A DNA stretch of 64,000 nt from Algoriphagus ratkowskyi (GCF_002150505.1 NZ_MSSV01000003.1:248001-312000); one strand, 5' to 3'. Positions 8,173-17,856 are shown, counted from the first letter of the stretch. Numbers and translations: made by a program. Notes: generated from the sequence alone by a model not told the origin.

Positions 8173-10611
8173 CTAAAAATCATCACCATCATCTCCTCCC
8201 TCTCTACGGCTATTGTTTTCACCTGCTCTTTCTTTGAATCCACCAAATCTATAGGTGAAAGCAAGTGTTCCAACTCTCGTCTCACGCTGGAACACCCGTT
8301 GTTCGTCAAACCTGGGATTAGTAGTAGTGATACGGAAATTACGAGTATTAAAGATATCGCTGGCATTAGCAGAGATAGTCGCCTTGCCATTAAGTATGTC
8401 CTTACGAAGACCAACATTCACACTGTATTGAGGTTCTATTTGTCCCTGGGGAAGTACAATTGGACCTCGGTAGTTACCTTGAATCTGCATACTAAACCAG
8501 TTTGGAATCAAATAATTAGCTAGCAAATTTAAAGTCCAGCTCACGTTTTCATTGCTGAAATCCTCTTCTATATTTTCTGCATTTATCTTAGAGTAAAAAA
8601 AGTTTCCTGTCAGTGTCAAATCTAGATTGTTGTAAACTTGTATCTGATTGATCAATTCAAAACCAGTACTCGCTCGTGTGTCTGCATTTTCCCGGGTTTG
8701 AATAGCTACATTGTCATCAGTCAGGTACGTAATTCTAGTCTCGACATCAGTGCTATATCGATGATAAACAGTCGCATTTAGAAGATACTTTTCCCAACCT
8801 TTCATATAACCTATCTCATAGCTATCAGTGAATTCGGGCTTTAAGTATGGATTACCAATGCTGAAATTGTATTGATCTCGCACTCGATACAAAGGAGATA
8901 AATCTCTAATACTAGGTCTGGAGATTCTCCTCGTATAATTCATTGTCAATTCATTCTCTGGGGCGATGGTATAGCTAAAAAATGCACTCGGAAAGACATT
9001 AAAATAATCATTAGGTATACTTTCATTATCTTTTACCGTTTCACCTAATGTTTGAGTGTACTCTCCCCGCAGACCCAATTGGTATCCAAATTTACCTACT
9101 GTGTTTTTATAGGTAAAATAACCAGCATATACTTGCTCATCAAAATTATATGAATTTGACAAGGTATCAACTTCCAAGGGCGTAAAGTCCGTAAACTGAT
9201 CACCTTGAGCAAATTCTTGACTCCTAAGCCAATTTCCAATAGAAGCCTTAAGACCAGTCTCTATAAATGCTCCATTTGTGAATGGCTTTTCATAATCAAG
9301 TTGAGCAACATACAAATTACTCGTTCTTGGATTTTTATTAGTCTGAATCAATCTTTTATTAGGGTCTGAATTACCATCAGCATCGAAATATTCTTGATTG
9401 GAAACGTCCTCCTGCTCACGATTATCATAAGAGTATGATAAGGAGGTGAAAAGCTTTTGACCTAGACTATCTATATTCAATGTGTAATTGATACCTCCTT
9501 CATAATTCCCAGCGCTACTCCACTCGTCATTTGCTCGTATGAAACTAGAATCTACCGATCCACCTTGACTTATATTAAGTTGAGTGATATCGGAATATTC
9601 TGTTTCGTCATCGAAATTCCCCTGAAAATAAACACCTAGCAAGCTCCTGTCTGATATATTATAATCTACTCCTGCTCTTAGCAAATGAGTTTTCTCTAAT
9701 TCATATCCATCTTGAATTTGCTCAAGTTTCGGAGAAAAACCTTCGAGGTAATTATTTCTGCTTCCTTCACCACCTTCAATTTGGCGACGGTTTTGCCAGT
9801 TGTAAGAGGCATAAAAATTAGCTTTCTGGATACCATAATTCAAGTTGACTCCTGCTTGATATTTTTCGCGAGTGCCGATGGAAGCATTTACTTGGCCATT
9901 AAATCCAGTCTTTTCATTTTTCTTCAATACGATATTTATAATTCCTCCCACACCCGTAGCATCATACCGAGACGATGGGTTTGTAATCAACTCTACTGAC
10001 TTAATACTATTAGCAGGAAATTGGGATAAAATACTTTCTGTGTCATCACCAGATAGGTTGGAAGGACGGCCATTGATGTAGATTAAAATATTTCCACTTC
10101 CTCGCATCGTGATTCCTCCTTCATCATCCACTTGAATAGACGGCAAAGTACTAAGCAATTGAGAGGCAGTTTGCCCTTCCGCCACGATACTATTTTCTAC
10201 ATTATAAGTTCGCTTATCAATATCTGACTCAAACATTGAAGTCACACCCTCCACTACTACTTCGTCTAGATTCTGTGCATCTTCTTCTAGTGTAATTGTT
10301 CCGAGATTGACCGAATTTTTATTTTCTCCCAGACTGATACTCTCATAAAACTCCACGTAGCCTATGAAGCCCACTCGAAGAATATATTCCCCATATGCAG
10401 TCGTAAAATCGAATACACCGTCCAAACCACTCATGCCTCCAGTAACTACAGCAGAGTCTGTAGGCGAAAGCAATGCGATATTTGCAAACTCTAAGGGTGA
10501 CTGACGCCTGCCATCCATCACTTTCCCTTTTAAGCGAATCTCTTGCGAATATGCGTCAAACGATGATATTAGGAAAAAAATAAGAATGGAAACCTTAGAA
10601 ATTTTATTCAT
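8173..10611 (-). CDS. TonB-dependent receptor, outer membrane beta-barrel family
   Basis: The 812-residue outer-membrane protein has a signal peptide (1-22, ending AYSQ) and a carboxypeptidase-like regulatory domain (about 25-110, IRLKGKVMDGRR...GFIGY). A TonB plug follows (about 120-230, with ILIYINGRPSNLSGDD and VELITNPSSRYDATGVGGIINIVLKK), then a 22-strand-type barrel. The C-terminal tail is unusually acidic and hydrophilic (ENNSRREGGDDGDDF), so the usual terminal aromatic signature is displaced inward to TYRFGGF. The transported substrate is unknown. No SusD partner is adjacent, which argues against a polysaccharide utilisation locus. The divergent neighbours encode a sensor kinase and response regulator, whose control of this gene is only a guess. 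Confidence 0.92.
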   Translation of the reverse strand: MNKISKVSILIFFLISSFDAYSQEIRLKGKVMDGRRQSPLEFANIALLSPTDSAVVTGGMSGLDGVFDFTTAYGEYILRVGFIGYVEFYESISLGENKNSVNLGTITLEEDAQNLDEVVVEGVTSMFESDIDKRTYNVENSIVAEGQTASQLLSTLPSIQVDDEGGITMRGSGNILIYINGRPSNLSGDDTESILSQFPANSIKSVELITNPSSRYDATGVGGIINIVLKKNEKTGFNGQVNASIGTREKYQAGVNLNYGIQKANFYASYNWQNRRQIEGGEGSRNNYLEGFSPKLEQIQDGYELEKTHLLRAGVDYNISDRSLLGVYFQGNFDDETEYSDITQLNISQGGSVDSSFIRANDEWSSAGNYEGGINYTLNIDSLGQKLFTSLSYSYDNREQEDVSNQEYFDADGNSDPNKRLIQTNKNPRTSNLYVAQLDYEKPFTNGAFIETGLKASIGNWLRSQEFAQGDQFTDFTPLEVDTLSNSYNFDEQVYAGYFTYKNTVGKFGYQLGLRGEYTQTLGETVKDNESIPNDYFNVFPSAFFSYTIAPENELTMNYTRRISRPSIRDLSPLYRVRDQYNFSIGNPYLKPEFTDSYEIGYMKGWEKYLLNATVYHRYSTDVETRITYLTDDNVAIQTRENADTRASTGFELINQIQVYNNLDLTLTGNFFYSKINAENIEEDFSNENVSWTLNLLANYLIPNWFSMQIQGNYRGPIVLPQGQIEPQYSVNVGLRKDILNGKATISANASDIFNTRNFRITTTNPRFDEQRVFQRETRVGTLAFTYRFGGFKERAGENNSRREGGDDGDDF

Positions 10612-10890
10612 ATCTATGAGCTGGATTAGTTTAGAAAATTGATATGATCATAATTGACAGAATGCAATCAATTTATTATCAATGAATTATGTTTTTTATC
10701 TATTTATTAACTCAGTAAACATATAGAAGGTTAAGACTTTAGGTATATTCTTGTTTTATGGAATAATGTACTGATGATATGAAAATATTCCGTTTGAGTG
10801 GTTTGCTTTTTTTACTTCAAAACTAGTAGTCGAACTCGAAAGGAGTCTAAGTAGAGGACTAGCAGTAAATTTACTTACCTATCTTTAAGG

Positions 10891-12873
10891 ATGATTCGAT
10901 TGATTCTCACATTTGGCTGTATGCTAGCAGCTACTCTTGTTAGCTTCAATACAATTTCCCAAACTAGTATTCAAAGAAAAAATCTAAGCGATTTAACTGC
11001 TCTTTTCGAAACTTCAGAGCCAAGTGACTCTATTGCCGGAGTGTATTTGATGGAGATGATAGAGCTAAGTGAACAAGAAGCTAAATATGAGCTCATGGCT
11101 GATCTAGCCATTCAACTTACACACCTTCCTTCACCAACCGTTCAGAATTCTGAACTTAAAAAAGAAATTCTTAAAAAAGCCATTGTCCATGAAGACCATG
11201 TAAGCAACTCACAAAACATAGGTAATCTGCATCTTAAACTAGCAGGAGCTTTTTTCTCTTTAGAGCAATTTGATTCAGCTATTTATGAATATGGTTACGC
11301 CATTAAGCAATTCAGTGTTAATGATTCTATTTTCATTGCAGATTCCTACTTTTTCCGAGGTCAAGCGAGAGATTACAAAGGCGAACTACTGGCCGGCATG
11401 CAAGATTATCAAACTGCCCGCAATATATATCATAGTCTAAACAACAGCGAATATGTAAACTACGTCGATGGAGGGATGGCCATTTTATTCAGCAAATTTT
11501 CAATTTATAACGAGGCAGAAAAAATTAGAAATTCACTCATTTCTGCATACAAGAAAAATGAAGATTTTTTCTCGGTAGCCATCCAGCTTTTCAATCAATC
11601 TGAAGACTTTGGTAAACAAGATCGGCTTACTGAACAGCTAGCCTATTTAGTTAAAGCTGATTCATTGGCTCCATTTGATCCGCGGGATTATTACTTTGAA
11701 AGCATGTTGAAACTTTCATTAAGCAGTTATTATGGAGAAAATGGGGATTTAGACAAGCAGCAAGCATACTTTGCGCAAGCCCAGAAATTAATTCCTCAGG
11801 TACCAGAAATAACTGCTACTAGCCCTATTTACCTAAATACGAAAGTAAGGCTAGCGTATTATCAGGGAAATTTGGCAGTCGCATCTCAACTAGCTCTGGC
11901 ATCATTGACTGCTGCCAAAGCATCCAAAAACATGGATCACTTGATCACATCATATCGCCTATTGGGAGATATTTACAATAAGCAGGGCCAATCTGCAAAA
12001 GCTTTTGAAATACGACAAGACTTAACGCGCTTTACTGATTCTATTTTTGCAGCAAATCAAGCAGCTACTTTCTCCTATTATCAGACACTTTATGAAACAG
12101 AAAAAAAAGGAAACGAAATCCTAGTTAAAACTCAGGAAATAGAATCTATTAATCAGCGTAACAAAGCAAAATTCATAACCATAGGCATAATAGTACTGTT
12201 GCTAATCGTAGGAGGTGTTTTATTTTTATTTTGGAAAAATCTTCAGCATGAAAAGAAGAAAAAAGAAATGCAATCGAGATTTTCACAAGAACTCCTTAAA
12301 AATCAAGAGGCTGAACGTGTTAGAATCTCAAAAGATCTGCATGATGGCTTGGGCCAAAGTTTATTGTTAATAAAGAATAAAGTTGCGCTTTCAAAAGACA
12401 ATACCACTGGCGAGTTATTAGATACAGCTATCAGCGAATTGAGGTCAATAGCTAGGTCTTTGCATCCTATGCAATTAGAGAAATTAGGACTAAGTAAAGC
12501 TGCACAACATCTATTGGATCAAATAGATCGAGAGACAGACATATTTGTGTCCACAGAAATTGAGGAGTTAAAAGCCATTTTAAATAAGGAAGAGGAATTA
12601 CAACTGTATCGAATCTTGCAAGAATCCATTAATAATGTGCTTAAACATTCTGAAGCAAGTGCTTTGAGGGTTTCGTTTACTCGAATAGAAAAAGGTGTGA
12701 AATTGCAAATTGAGGACAATGGAAAAGGTTTTGATTTTTCCGAAAAATTAAATGACTTCCAAAGTCTTGGTTTGAAAACACTTAAAGAACGCACTGCTGC
12801 TATCCATGGAAGTATGAAAGTAAACAGTGAAAAGGGAGTAGGAACCAATTTAAGTTTTATAGTTTATGTATAG
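10891..12873 (+). CDS. TPR-containing sensor histidine kinase (HisKA_3/NarL type)
   Basis: The 660-residue protein has a signal peptide (1-24) and a periplasmic helical region of about 400 residues with TPR-like repeats (for example LHLKLAGAFFSLEQFDSAIYEYGYAI). One membrane segment lies near 429-450 (ITIGIIVLLLIVGGVLFLF), followed by a short coiled coil. The HisKA_3 phosphoacceptor motif RISKDLHDGLGQS has its histidine near residue 484. The HATPase_c domain shows the N box (ESINNVLKHSEA near 579), DNGKGFD near 610 and GLKTLKERTAAIHG. This is the standard Bacteroidota TPR-kinase layout. The response-regulator gene overlaps its end. A near-consensus -7 box TATCTTTA (10880-10887) lies 11 nt before the ATG, suggesting a leaderless mRNA. 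The signal sensed is unknown. Confidence 0.93.
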   Translation: MIRLILTFGCMLAATLVSFNTISQTSIQRKNLSDLTALFETSEPSDSIAGVYLMEMIELSEQEAKYELMADLAIQLTHLPSPTVQNSELKKEILKKAIVHEDHVSNSQNIGNLHLKLAGAFFSLEQFDSAIYEYGYAIKQFSVNDSIFIADSYFFRGQARDYKGELLAGMQDYQTARNIYHSLNNSEYVNYVDGGMAILFSKFSIYNEAEKIRNSLISAYKKNEDFFSVAIQLFNQSEDFGKQDRLTEQLAYLVKADSLAPFDPRDYYFESMLKLSLSSYYGENGDLDKQQAYFAQAQKLIPQVPEITATSPIYLNTKVRLAYYQGNLAVASQLALASLTAAKASKNMDHLITSYRLLGDIYNKQGQSAKAFEIRQDLTRFTDSIFAANQAATFSYYQTLYETEKKGNEILVKTQEIESINQRNKAKFITIGIIVLLLIVGGVLFLFWKNLQHEKKKKEMQSRFSQELLKNQEAERVRISKDLHDGLGQSLLLIKNKVALSKDNTTGELLDTAISELRSIARSLHPMQLEKLGLSKAAQHLLDQIDRETDIFVSTEIEELKAILNKEEELQLYRILQESINNVLKHSEASALRVSFTRIEKGVKLQIEDNGKGFDFSEKLNDFQSLGLKTLKERTAAIHGSMKVNSEKGVGTNLSFIVYV

Positions 12874-13501
12874 CCAAATGCCAACGGTAGTGATAGCAGA
12901 TGATCATCCAATCTTGCTGAAAGGTCTAAAAGAGTTCCTTGGAGAGCAGGGATTAAACATCGTAGGCGTCGCTAATGAAGGTCAAGGTGCGCTTGACAAA
13001 ATCATCCAGTTCAACCCTCAACTTGCCATCTTGGATATGGAAATGCCAAATAAAACTGGGCTCGAAATAGCCGCAGAATGCAAGAAACTCGGACTAGACA
13101 CCAAGGTTATTTTACTGACGCTTCACAAGGAACTTTACCTGTATCATCAAGCCAAAGAATTAAATCTATCAGGATATATACTTAAGGAGTTTGCGCTGGA
13201 TGACCTTTCTAAAGCCGTATCTATAATTTTAGAAGGTGGGAATTTTTTTAGCGAGAAGATTTTCGAAGGGATGAAGGAAAACAAATTCCAAACTAGTGAA
13301 AATGCTTTGACGCCTTCCGAGGTTAAAATTCTCCGATTGATTGCGGGAGGTCTTTCTACCAAGGAAATAGCAAATAAACTGTTCATCTCAGAGCGAACGG
13401 TGGACAAGCATAGAAGTAACATGATTGTGAAGCTTAATCTTGAAAAGAAGCATAATTCACTACTTGTATGGGCTCAACAGAATCGTCATAATATCGATTA
13501 A
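12866..13501 (+). CDS. Response regulator, NarL/LuxR family
   Basis: The 211-residue cytoplasmic regulator has a receiver domain (about 5-125) with the acidic pair ADDHP, phosphoacceptor Asp57 (LAILDMEMP) and conserved Lys near 107. The LuxR-type HTH (about 148-205) contains LTPSEVKILRLIAGG and STKEIANKLFISERTVDKHRSNM. It is the cognate partner of the preceding kinase: the frames overlap by 8 bp if the first ATG is used. The internal ATG at 12878 (MPTVVIADDHP) is an equally plausible start and would leave a 4-nt gap. Confidence 0.94.
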   Translation: MYSQMPTVVIADDHPILLKGLKEFLGEQGLNIVGVANEGQGALDKIIQFNPQLAILDMEMPNKTGLEIAAECKKLGLDTKVILLTLHKELYLYHQAKELNLSGYILKEFALDDLSKAVSIILEGGNFFSEKIFEGMKENKFQTSENALTPSEVKILRLIAGGLSTKEIANKLFISERTVDKHRSNMIVKLNLEKKHNSLLVWAQQNRHNID

Positions 13502-13569
13502 GAACATTTATATCAGGATCTACTGCAAAAAATACGTGTTTATACGTATTGAGTCATCTTGTATTTTTG

Positions 13570-13607
13570 GTTAAGTTTGAATAATTATTTCTACTAACTT
13601 AACTTTT
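13570..13607 (+). promoter_or_regulatory. Palindrome overlapping a probable promoter
   Basis: The inverted repeat GTTAAGTT (13570-13577) / AACTTAAC (13596-13603) has an 18-nt spacer. It overlaps a promoter-like TTTG (13576-13579), N20, TAACTTTT (13600-13607) placed just before the small gene at 13615. The dyad spans both promoter elements, as a repressor or response-regulator site would. A second dyad, AATACGT/ACGTATT, lies at 13531-13550. Function is inferred. Confidence 0.4.
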
Positions 13608-13614
13608 TTGTAAG

Positions 13615-13890
13615 ATGAAAATTTCAAGCCTTCAAGGGGAATTTAAAGTAATCCAAACCATAAAAAATCGTGACGAGCTACTCGTATTAGGATCTTGGAA
13701 AGACCTGGTGCAAATGTTTGACAGCAGCAGAACTTTTCTTGTCAACAAAAGTGAATCACTCTTTGGCATCTATCTGTGCAAACAGGAATGTGCCGAATTT
13801 ATGAATAAAATAATTCAGGGTATTGATTACCATGAGTGGGAGGATTTCAAAATAGAAAAGCCTATCTACCAAAATCAAATCCAAGCATAA
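13615..13890 (+). CDS. Hypothetical small protein
   Basis: I do not recognise this 91-residue protein. It is probably cytoplasmic, with no signal peptide or membrane segment. It looks like a compact alpha/beta protein with two cysteines close together (YLCKQECAEF near 62-66). The spacing to the upstream response-regulator stop is 113 bp, and a palindrome overlaps its likely promoter, so it may be expressed separately and regulated. The codon pattern is like its neighbours and the frame is clean, which supports a real gene. Confidence 0.6.
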   Translation: MKISSLQGEFKVIQTIKNRDELLVLGSWKDLVQMFDSSRTFLVNKSESLFGIYLCKQECAEFMNKIIQGIDYHEWEDFKIEKPIYQNQIQA

Positions 13891-13904
13891 AGGGTGATAT
13901 TTTT

Positions 13905-14762
13905 TCAGCAGTAAACTTCTAAGGCTGCGCGGATCATACGATCTACGGTTTTTTCAGCTTCTTTATCAAACTCCCCTGTCGGACGATTCGCTACAATTGC
14001 ATTAAGGCTTAGCATTCTATGATTCAAGAGTTGTCCCATCGCATAATATCCCGCAGTCTCCATTTCAAAATTTGTCATTTTCAACCCCTGAATTTCCAAC
14101 TCTGCCAATCGCTCGATCATATTATCCAACTTTGGCTTCAACCTTATCTCTCTTCCTTGTGGCGCATAGAAACCAGGTGCAGTGAGTGTAACCCCACGGT
14201 GAAATTCGGAAGGTAATCTTTGTAACAAGTCCACTGATGCAGAAGCCTGGTAAGGCAAAAATGTAAGATCAAGTGTATTTTTGACCAAATTTGACCAGGC
14301 TTGATTTCCTTTCAGTTCAGGATAAAATTGCATTAAAGTATCGATCCCGACTGCAATCTCGGAGGCTAATAGACTACCGACAGGTAAGTCCGCCTGCATG
14401 CTGCCCGAAGTACCCAATCGGATTATTTCTAAACTCTTTTCTATGGGCTTGACTGTATGTGTTTTGAGATCCACGTTCACTAAGGAATCCAACTCAGTCA
14501 TCAAAATCTCAACATTATCAGTACCCATACCCGTGCTCATCACCGTAACCCGTTTGCCATTGAGTCTACCAGTATGAGTAACAAACTCCCGCTTACTAAC
14601 TTTGAAATCTACTTGATCAAAATAGCTGGATACCATTGGAACCCGGTCAGGATCACCGACCGTAAAAACAAGAGAAGCCAGGTTCTCTGGCTTCAAATAC
14701 AAGTGGTAAATGCTTCCATCAGCATTCAATATTAATTCGGATTCTGGGATTTGTCTGCTCAC
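13905..14762 (-). CDS. Nucleoside phosphorylase (uridine phosphorylase-like)
   Basis: The 285-residue member of the PNP/UDP phosphorylase superfamily cleaves nucleosides with phosphate in salvage. Motifs are FTVGDPDRVPMV near residue 34 (phosphate-binding GDP-R), VTVMSTGMGTDN near 72-83, IRLGTSGSMQ near 115, and KMTNFEMETAGYYAMG near 230, where the FEME segment binds the ribose. The start is GTG at 14760-14762, only 8 nt after the trhO stop, so the two are probably one operon. Substrate preference (uridine, purine or other) cannot be settled from sequence. Confidence 0.88.
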   Translation of the reverse strand: MSRQIPESELILNADGSIYHLYLKPENLASLVFTVGDPDRVPMVSSYFDQVDFKVSKREFVTHTGRLNGKRVTVMSTGMGTDNVEILMTELDSLVNVDLKTHTVKPIEKSLEIIRLGTSGSMQADLPVGSLLASEIAVGIDTLMQFYPELKGNQAWSNLVKNTLDLTFLPYQASASVDLLQRLPSEFHRGVTLTAPGFYAPQGREIRLKPKLDNMIERLAELEIQGLKMTNFEMETAGYYAMGQLLNHRMLSLNAIVANRPTGEFDKEAEKTVDRMIRAALEVYC

Positions 14763-14770
14763 GCTACAAG

Positions 14771-15739
14771 TTAAGCATTTGATTTTTCTTTGGGCTTACG
14801 GACCAAGCCTTTGTACGGATTATAACCGTTAGTATTCTTCTGGTAGTATCCCGTTCCATCGTAGGTACGCTTGTCGGGAATTGCTTTGCATTCAGTAGAG
14901 CAAGTTCCTTCCATTTCCCAACCACATTTTTCGCACATCGCAACGTGCACATTACAGCTTTGATTGGCACAATTCACCATACGATCTGATTGTGTCCCGC
15001 ATAAGTGACAAGTAGATACAATCTTTGGATTTACCGTATTTACATCGACAGCGATTCTATTGTCAAATACATAACACTTTCCTTCGAAATCTTCTCCGCC
15101 AGCTTCCATGCCGTATTTGATGATCCCACCGTGAAGTTGATATACATCTTCAAAACCTTGCTCCAAAAGGAATGCAGAAGCTTTTTCACACTTAATCCCT
15201 CCAGTACAATAGGTTAAAACCTTCTTCCCTTTCAAATGTTCCAGCTCCTTTACTTTCTCTGGAAAATCACGGAAGTTGTCGATATCAAGCGTCAATGCGT
15301 TTTTGAAGTGTCCTAACTCATGTTCGTAATTTGAACGTACATCCAAGATAACCACATCTTCCTGATCCTTTAGATTCTTAAACTCTTCGGGGTTGAGATG
15401 CTTCCCTGTTTTCACATTTGGATCGAGGTGTCTCAGAGCACTATGAACAATTTCCGGCTTATAACGCACATGTGTTTTGGTAAATGCATGTGTCTCATGG
15501 GTGTCAATTTTGAACTCCGTCTTTACAAATCGAGGATCAGCATGGATGAATTCCATGTATTTCTCGCAATCTTTGACTAAACCAGAGACAGTTCCATTCA
15601 ACCCTTCATCAGAGATAATGATTCGGCCTCGAATATTATTCTCGATACAAAATAGGTGATGCTGCTCACGATATTCCTCAGGATTATCAATCTTGGCGTA
15701 GCAATAATAGAGGAGAATTCGATAATTAATATTTTCCAT
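14771..15739 (-). CDS. trhO: tRNA uridine(34) hydroxylase TrhO (rhodanese-like)
   Basis: The 322-residue protein of the TrhO (YceA) family performs O2-dependent hydroxylation of tRNA uridine 34. An N-terminal acylphosphatase-like domain (about 1-100, with GLNGTVSG) is followed by a rhodanese domain (about 125-225) with active-site cysteine in YCTGGIKCEKA. A C-terminal zinc-ribbon-like region has CHLCG, CANQSC, CEKCG and CSTEC pairs. Length and domain order match the family. It precedes the phosphorylase gene by 8 nt. Confidence 0.93.
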   Translation of the reverse strand: MENINYRILLYYCYAKIDNPEEYREQHHLFCIENNIRGRIIISDEGLNGTVSGLVKDCEKYMEFIHADPRFVKTEFKIDTHETHAFTKTHVRYKPEIVHSALRHLDPNVKTGKHLNPEEFKNLKDQEDVVILDVRSNYEHELGHFKNALTLDIDNFRDFPEKVKELEHLKGKKVLTYCTGGIKCEKASAFLLEQGFEDVYQLHGGIIKYGMEAGGEDFEGKCYVFDNRIAVDVNTVNPKIVSTCHLCGTQSDRMVNCANQSCNVHVAMCEKCGWEMEGTCSTECKAIPDKRTYDGTGYYQKNTNGYNPYKGLVRKPKEKSNA

Positions 15740-15868
15740 AACTAAAGCCCTGTTGCGGCAGGGTGTTTTCAGGATTGGGATAGATGATTTTAGATAAAAG
15801 ATTTATTGTTTTAAAAGGGATTAACATTTAGAATATCCTAGTAATTCGTAAATCAAAAATCGTAATAT

Positions 15869-16504
15869 TTATTTAATTTTTGCTGCCGGATTACCAAAAA
15901 CGGTTTCATTCGACCCGACAGATGCGATAACCACAGACCCTGCTCCGACTCTGGCATTTTTGCCAATAGTAACTCCGGAAATAATCGTAGCTCCAGAACC
16001 AATAAAAGCTCCTTCTTCGATGGTCACCTCTGCATTAATCACAGTACCTGCTCCGATTTGCACGAAATCTCCTAGCTTAGCTTTGTGCTCAATCACCGCA
16101 GCTGAGTGGATAATACAGTGACTTCCGATCTCAGCTCCTGCACCGATATTCACATTAGCATTGATGAAGTTACCATGACCAAGGGTGGCATCTGTAGAAA
16201 TGTAAGACCTCTGATGAATTGCATTCACCGGTTGCACCTTACGTCGATCATTCAATAGCTCTACCAAGAATTTACGGTATTTAGGGTTCTCTTCTGCCAC
16301 AAATGCCTCAGCCTTCTGACCTATTAATTTCAAGAAGCCGTCGTCTTCAGGATTTCCAAGTACAGAAACTGTATTGATCTCGGTTCCGTGTAGTTTTTCG
16401 TCTTCATCTAAAAATCCAAAAACAACAACATTGTTGCTATTGAATATTTCAAGTGCGGAATGAGCGATACCTTTTGCCCCAAAAATTATAACTGGTTTTT
16501 CCAT
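15869..16504 (-). CDS. NeuD-like acetyltransferase (hexapeptide repeat)
   Basis: The 211-residue protein has the sialic-acid O-acetyltransferase NeuD/PglD layout: an N-terminal Rossmann-like PglD_N domain (VIIFGAKGIAHSALEIF) and a left-handed beta helix of hexapeptide repeats (about 95-205, VNIGAGAEIGSHCIIHSAAVIEH region). His125 or thereabouts in CIIHSAAVIEH fits the catalytic histidine. Such enzymes acetylate nucleotide sugars for surface glycans. No glycan synthesis genes flank it directly, but a glycosylation group lies 3 kb away. A strong consensus promoter lies just upstream. Confidence 0.85.
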   Translation of the reverse strand: MEKPVIIFGAKGIAHSALEIFNSNNVVVFGFLDEDEKLHGTEINTVSVLGNPEDDGFLKLIGQKAEAFVAEENPKYRKFLVELLNDRRKVQPVNAIHQRSYISTDATLGHGNFINANVNIGAGAEIGSHCIIHSAAVIEHKAKLGDFVQIGAGTVINAEVTIEEGAFIGSGATIISGVTIGKNARVGAGSVVIASVGSNETVFGNPAAKIK

Positions 16505-16526
16505 AGTTTTTTTACAATTCAGGCTG

Positions 16527-16558
16527 CAAAAATACAGGAATTCACTGGCTTACCCAAA
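16527..16558 (-). promoter_or_regulatory. Promoter of the NeuD-like gene
   Basis: On the minus strand, TTTG (16555-16558), exactly 20 nt, then TATTTTTG (16527-16534): a perfect Bacteroidota promoter. The predicted leader is about 18 nt. Confidence 0.65.
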
Positions 16559-16560
16559 AA

Positions 16561-17856
16561 TCATTTGGATTCTGATTTGATGAGTACTTGGGCAATTTTG
16601 CATTGTAAGCACTTCTTGGGTTGGCAATAACTCTTGAAAAGTCCAATCATCCCTTGAGAGTCAAATGCATTTACAGCAGTCCAGCCATGAGTTTGGAATC
16701 GTCTAATGATGTGATTATTTTCTGCAGAGATTTCCTGCAACAAATCAAAACAACGTTCCTGCCAGTCCGCCTCCTCGAAATATCGTCCGTACGCAAACCA
16801 AAGCGGAATCACATAATTGATCACCAAAAGCTCCAAAGCAGTACTGGAGATCCCCGAATTAGACTGTCTTTCCGATGGCTTACCATAACTGTAATGATAT
16901 TGCCAATAATCGCTAGGTTTCACTTTCAGTAGCTTTTTGAAACTTGCAAAATTATGAGAATCCTGCATCACGGACTGAAGGAGATTAGGAGCTGTAGATA
17001 AAATCGCTGCAAGCTGAGCGACCCTCACAGTCGGGAAGTTACTTGGTCGAACACCCATAAATGTCCAATGTTGCCGCTTCATAGGCTGATCCCAAGAATA
17101 CTTTTTTCTATAAAAATCATACTCGCGAATCAAGAATTGCACGTATGGTTCATCAGACTCGAAAGGCAGCAAGCCAGCTTGCCCCATCAGGATAGCCTCC
17201 AATACGGGCAATTGATCTCTATGTTTTTGAAGGACTTTGTACGGGACCAAAGACGCCAATTCTCCCATTGCTTGACTATTTGTTTTAAAACCAAAGCAGA
17301 TGAACAGCCAACGATAGGCTGTTTCTTCCCAGTCTTCCGTGGTGGCTTTGAGAATCTCTAATATCAGTGTGGATTTTTCGTGGAGTCTTTCTACTAAGGC
17401 TTTTTCCAATGCTGAAAATCGCACAATCTCAGGCGCATCCCTTAATCCATGAGCACAAGGTAAATCAGACTTGTAGTCCAGCATTCGCTCATAATTTCGC
17501 CAGATATCTAAAAAAATTAATCCTTTCAGCTCCAAGGTCGGCATAGCAGTTCCGTCATTTCGTAGAACTTCCAAATCATCTTCCCAAACCACATGAAGGA
17601 CTACAGAATTATAAGCTGGATTGCCACCATGCGCATGTTGCTTCCATTCACTTGCCAATCTGTGAACTTCCACGTGTCCATGAAGTTTCACATTTTCAAT
17701 GACAACCACAGAATCTCTGAAGTCGGGACCCTCACTTTGATTATGAAATCCTACTTGTATAATTTTCAATTCATCACCAGCAGTGGTGCGAAGTTTCGCC
17801 TTTTCAAAATATTGGTATTTCCAGACTAGCTGTAAAAAGTCTTCTTTGAATATCAT
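16561..17856 (-). CDS. DUF2851 family protein
   Basis: The 431-residue cytoplasmic protein is recognised by its N-terminus (FLQLVWKYQYF, then VGFHNQSEGPDFRDSVV and HGHVEVH), the hallmark of DUF2851. The family is widespread in Bacteroidota and has no established biochemical role. The early segment with GPDF, H-GHVEVH and VLHVVWEDD looks like a nuclease-fold metal site (D, E, H residues), which is inference only. The C-terminal CQPKKCLQCKIAQ has three cysteines. The end of the upstream NeuD-gene promoter lies at its stop codon. Confidence 0.85.
   Translation of the reverse strand: MIFKEDFLQLVWKYQYFEKAKLRTTAGDELKIIQVGFHNQSEGPDFRDSVVVIENVKLHGHVEVHRLASEWKQHAHGGNPAYNSVVLHVVWEDDLEVLRNDGTAMPTLELKGLIFLDIWRNYERMLDYKSDLPCAHGLRDAPEIVRFSALEKALVERLHEKSTLILEILKATTEDWEETAYRWLFICFGFKTNSQAMGELASLVPYKVLQKHRDQLPVLEAILMGQAGLLPFESDEPYVQFLIREYDFYRKKYSWDQPMKRQHWTFMGVRPSNFPTVRVAQLAAILSTAPNLLQSVMQDSHNFASFKKLLKVKPSDYWQYHYSYGKPSERQSNSGISSTALELLVINYVIPLWFAYGRYFEEADWQERCFDLLQEISAENNHIIRRFQTHGWTAVNAFDSQGMIGLFKSYCQPKKCLQCKIAQVLIKSESK

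Noticed and set aside
15748..15763. CCCTG/CAGGG hairpin upstream of trhO
   Set aside because: Only 5 bp and no T-run; too weak to call an attenuator or terminator.
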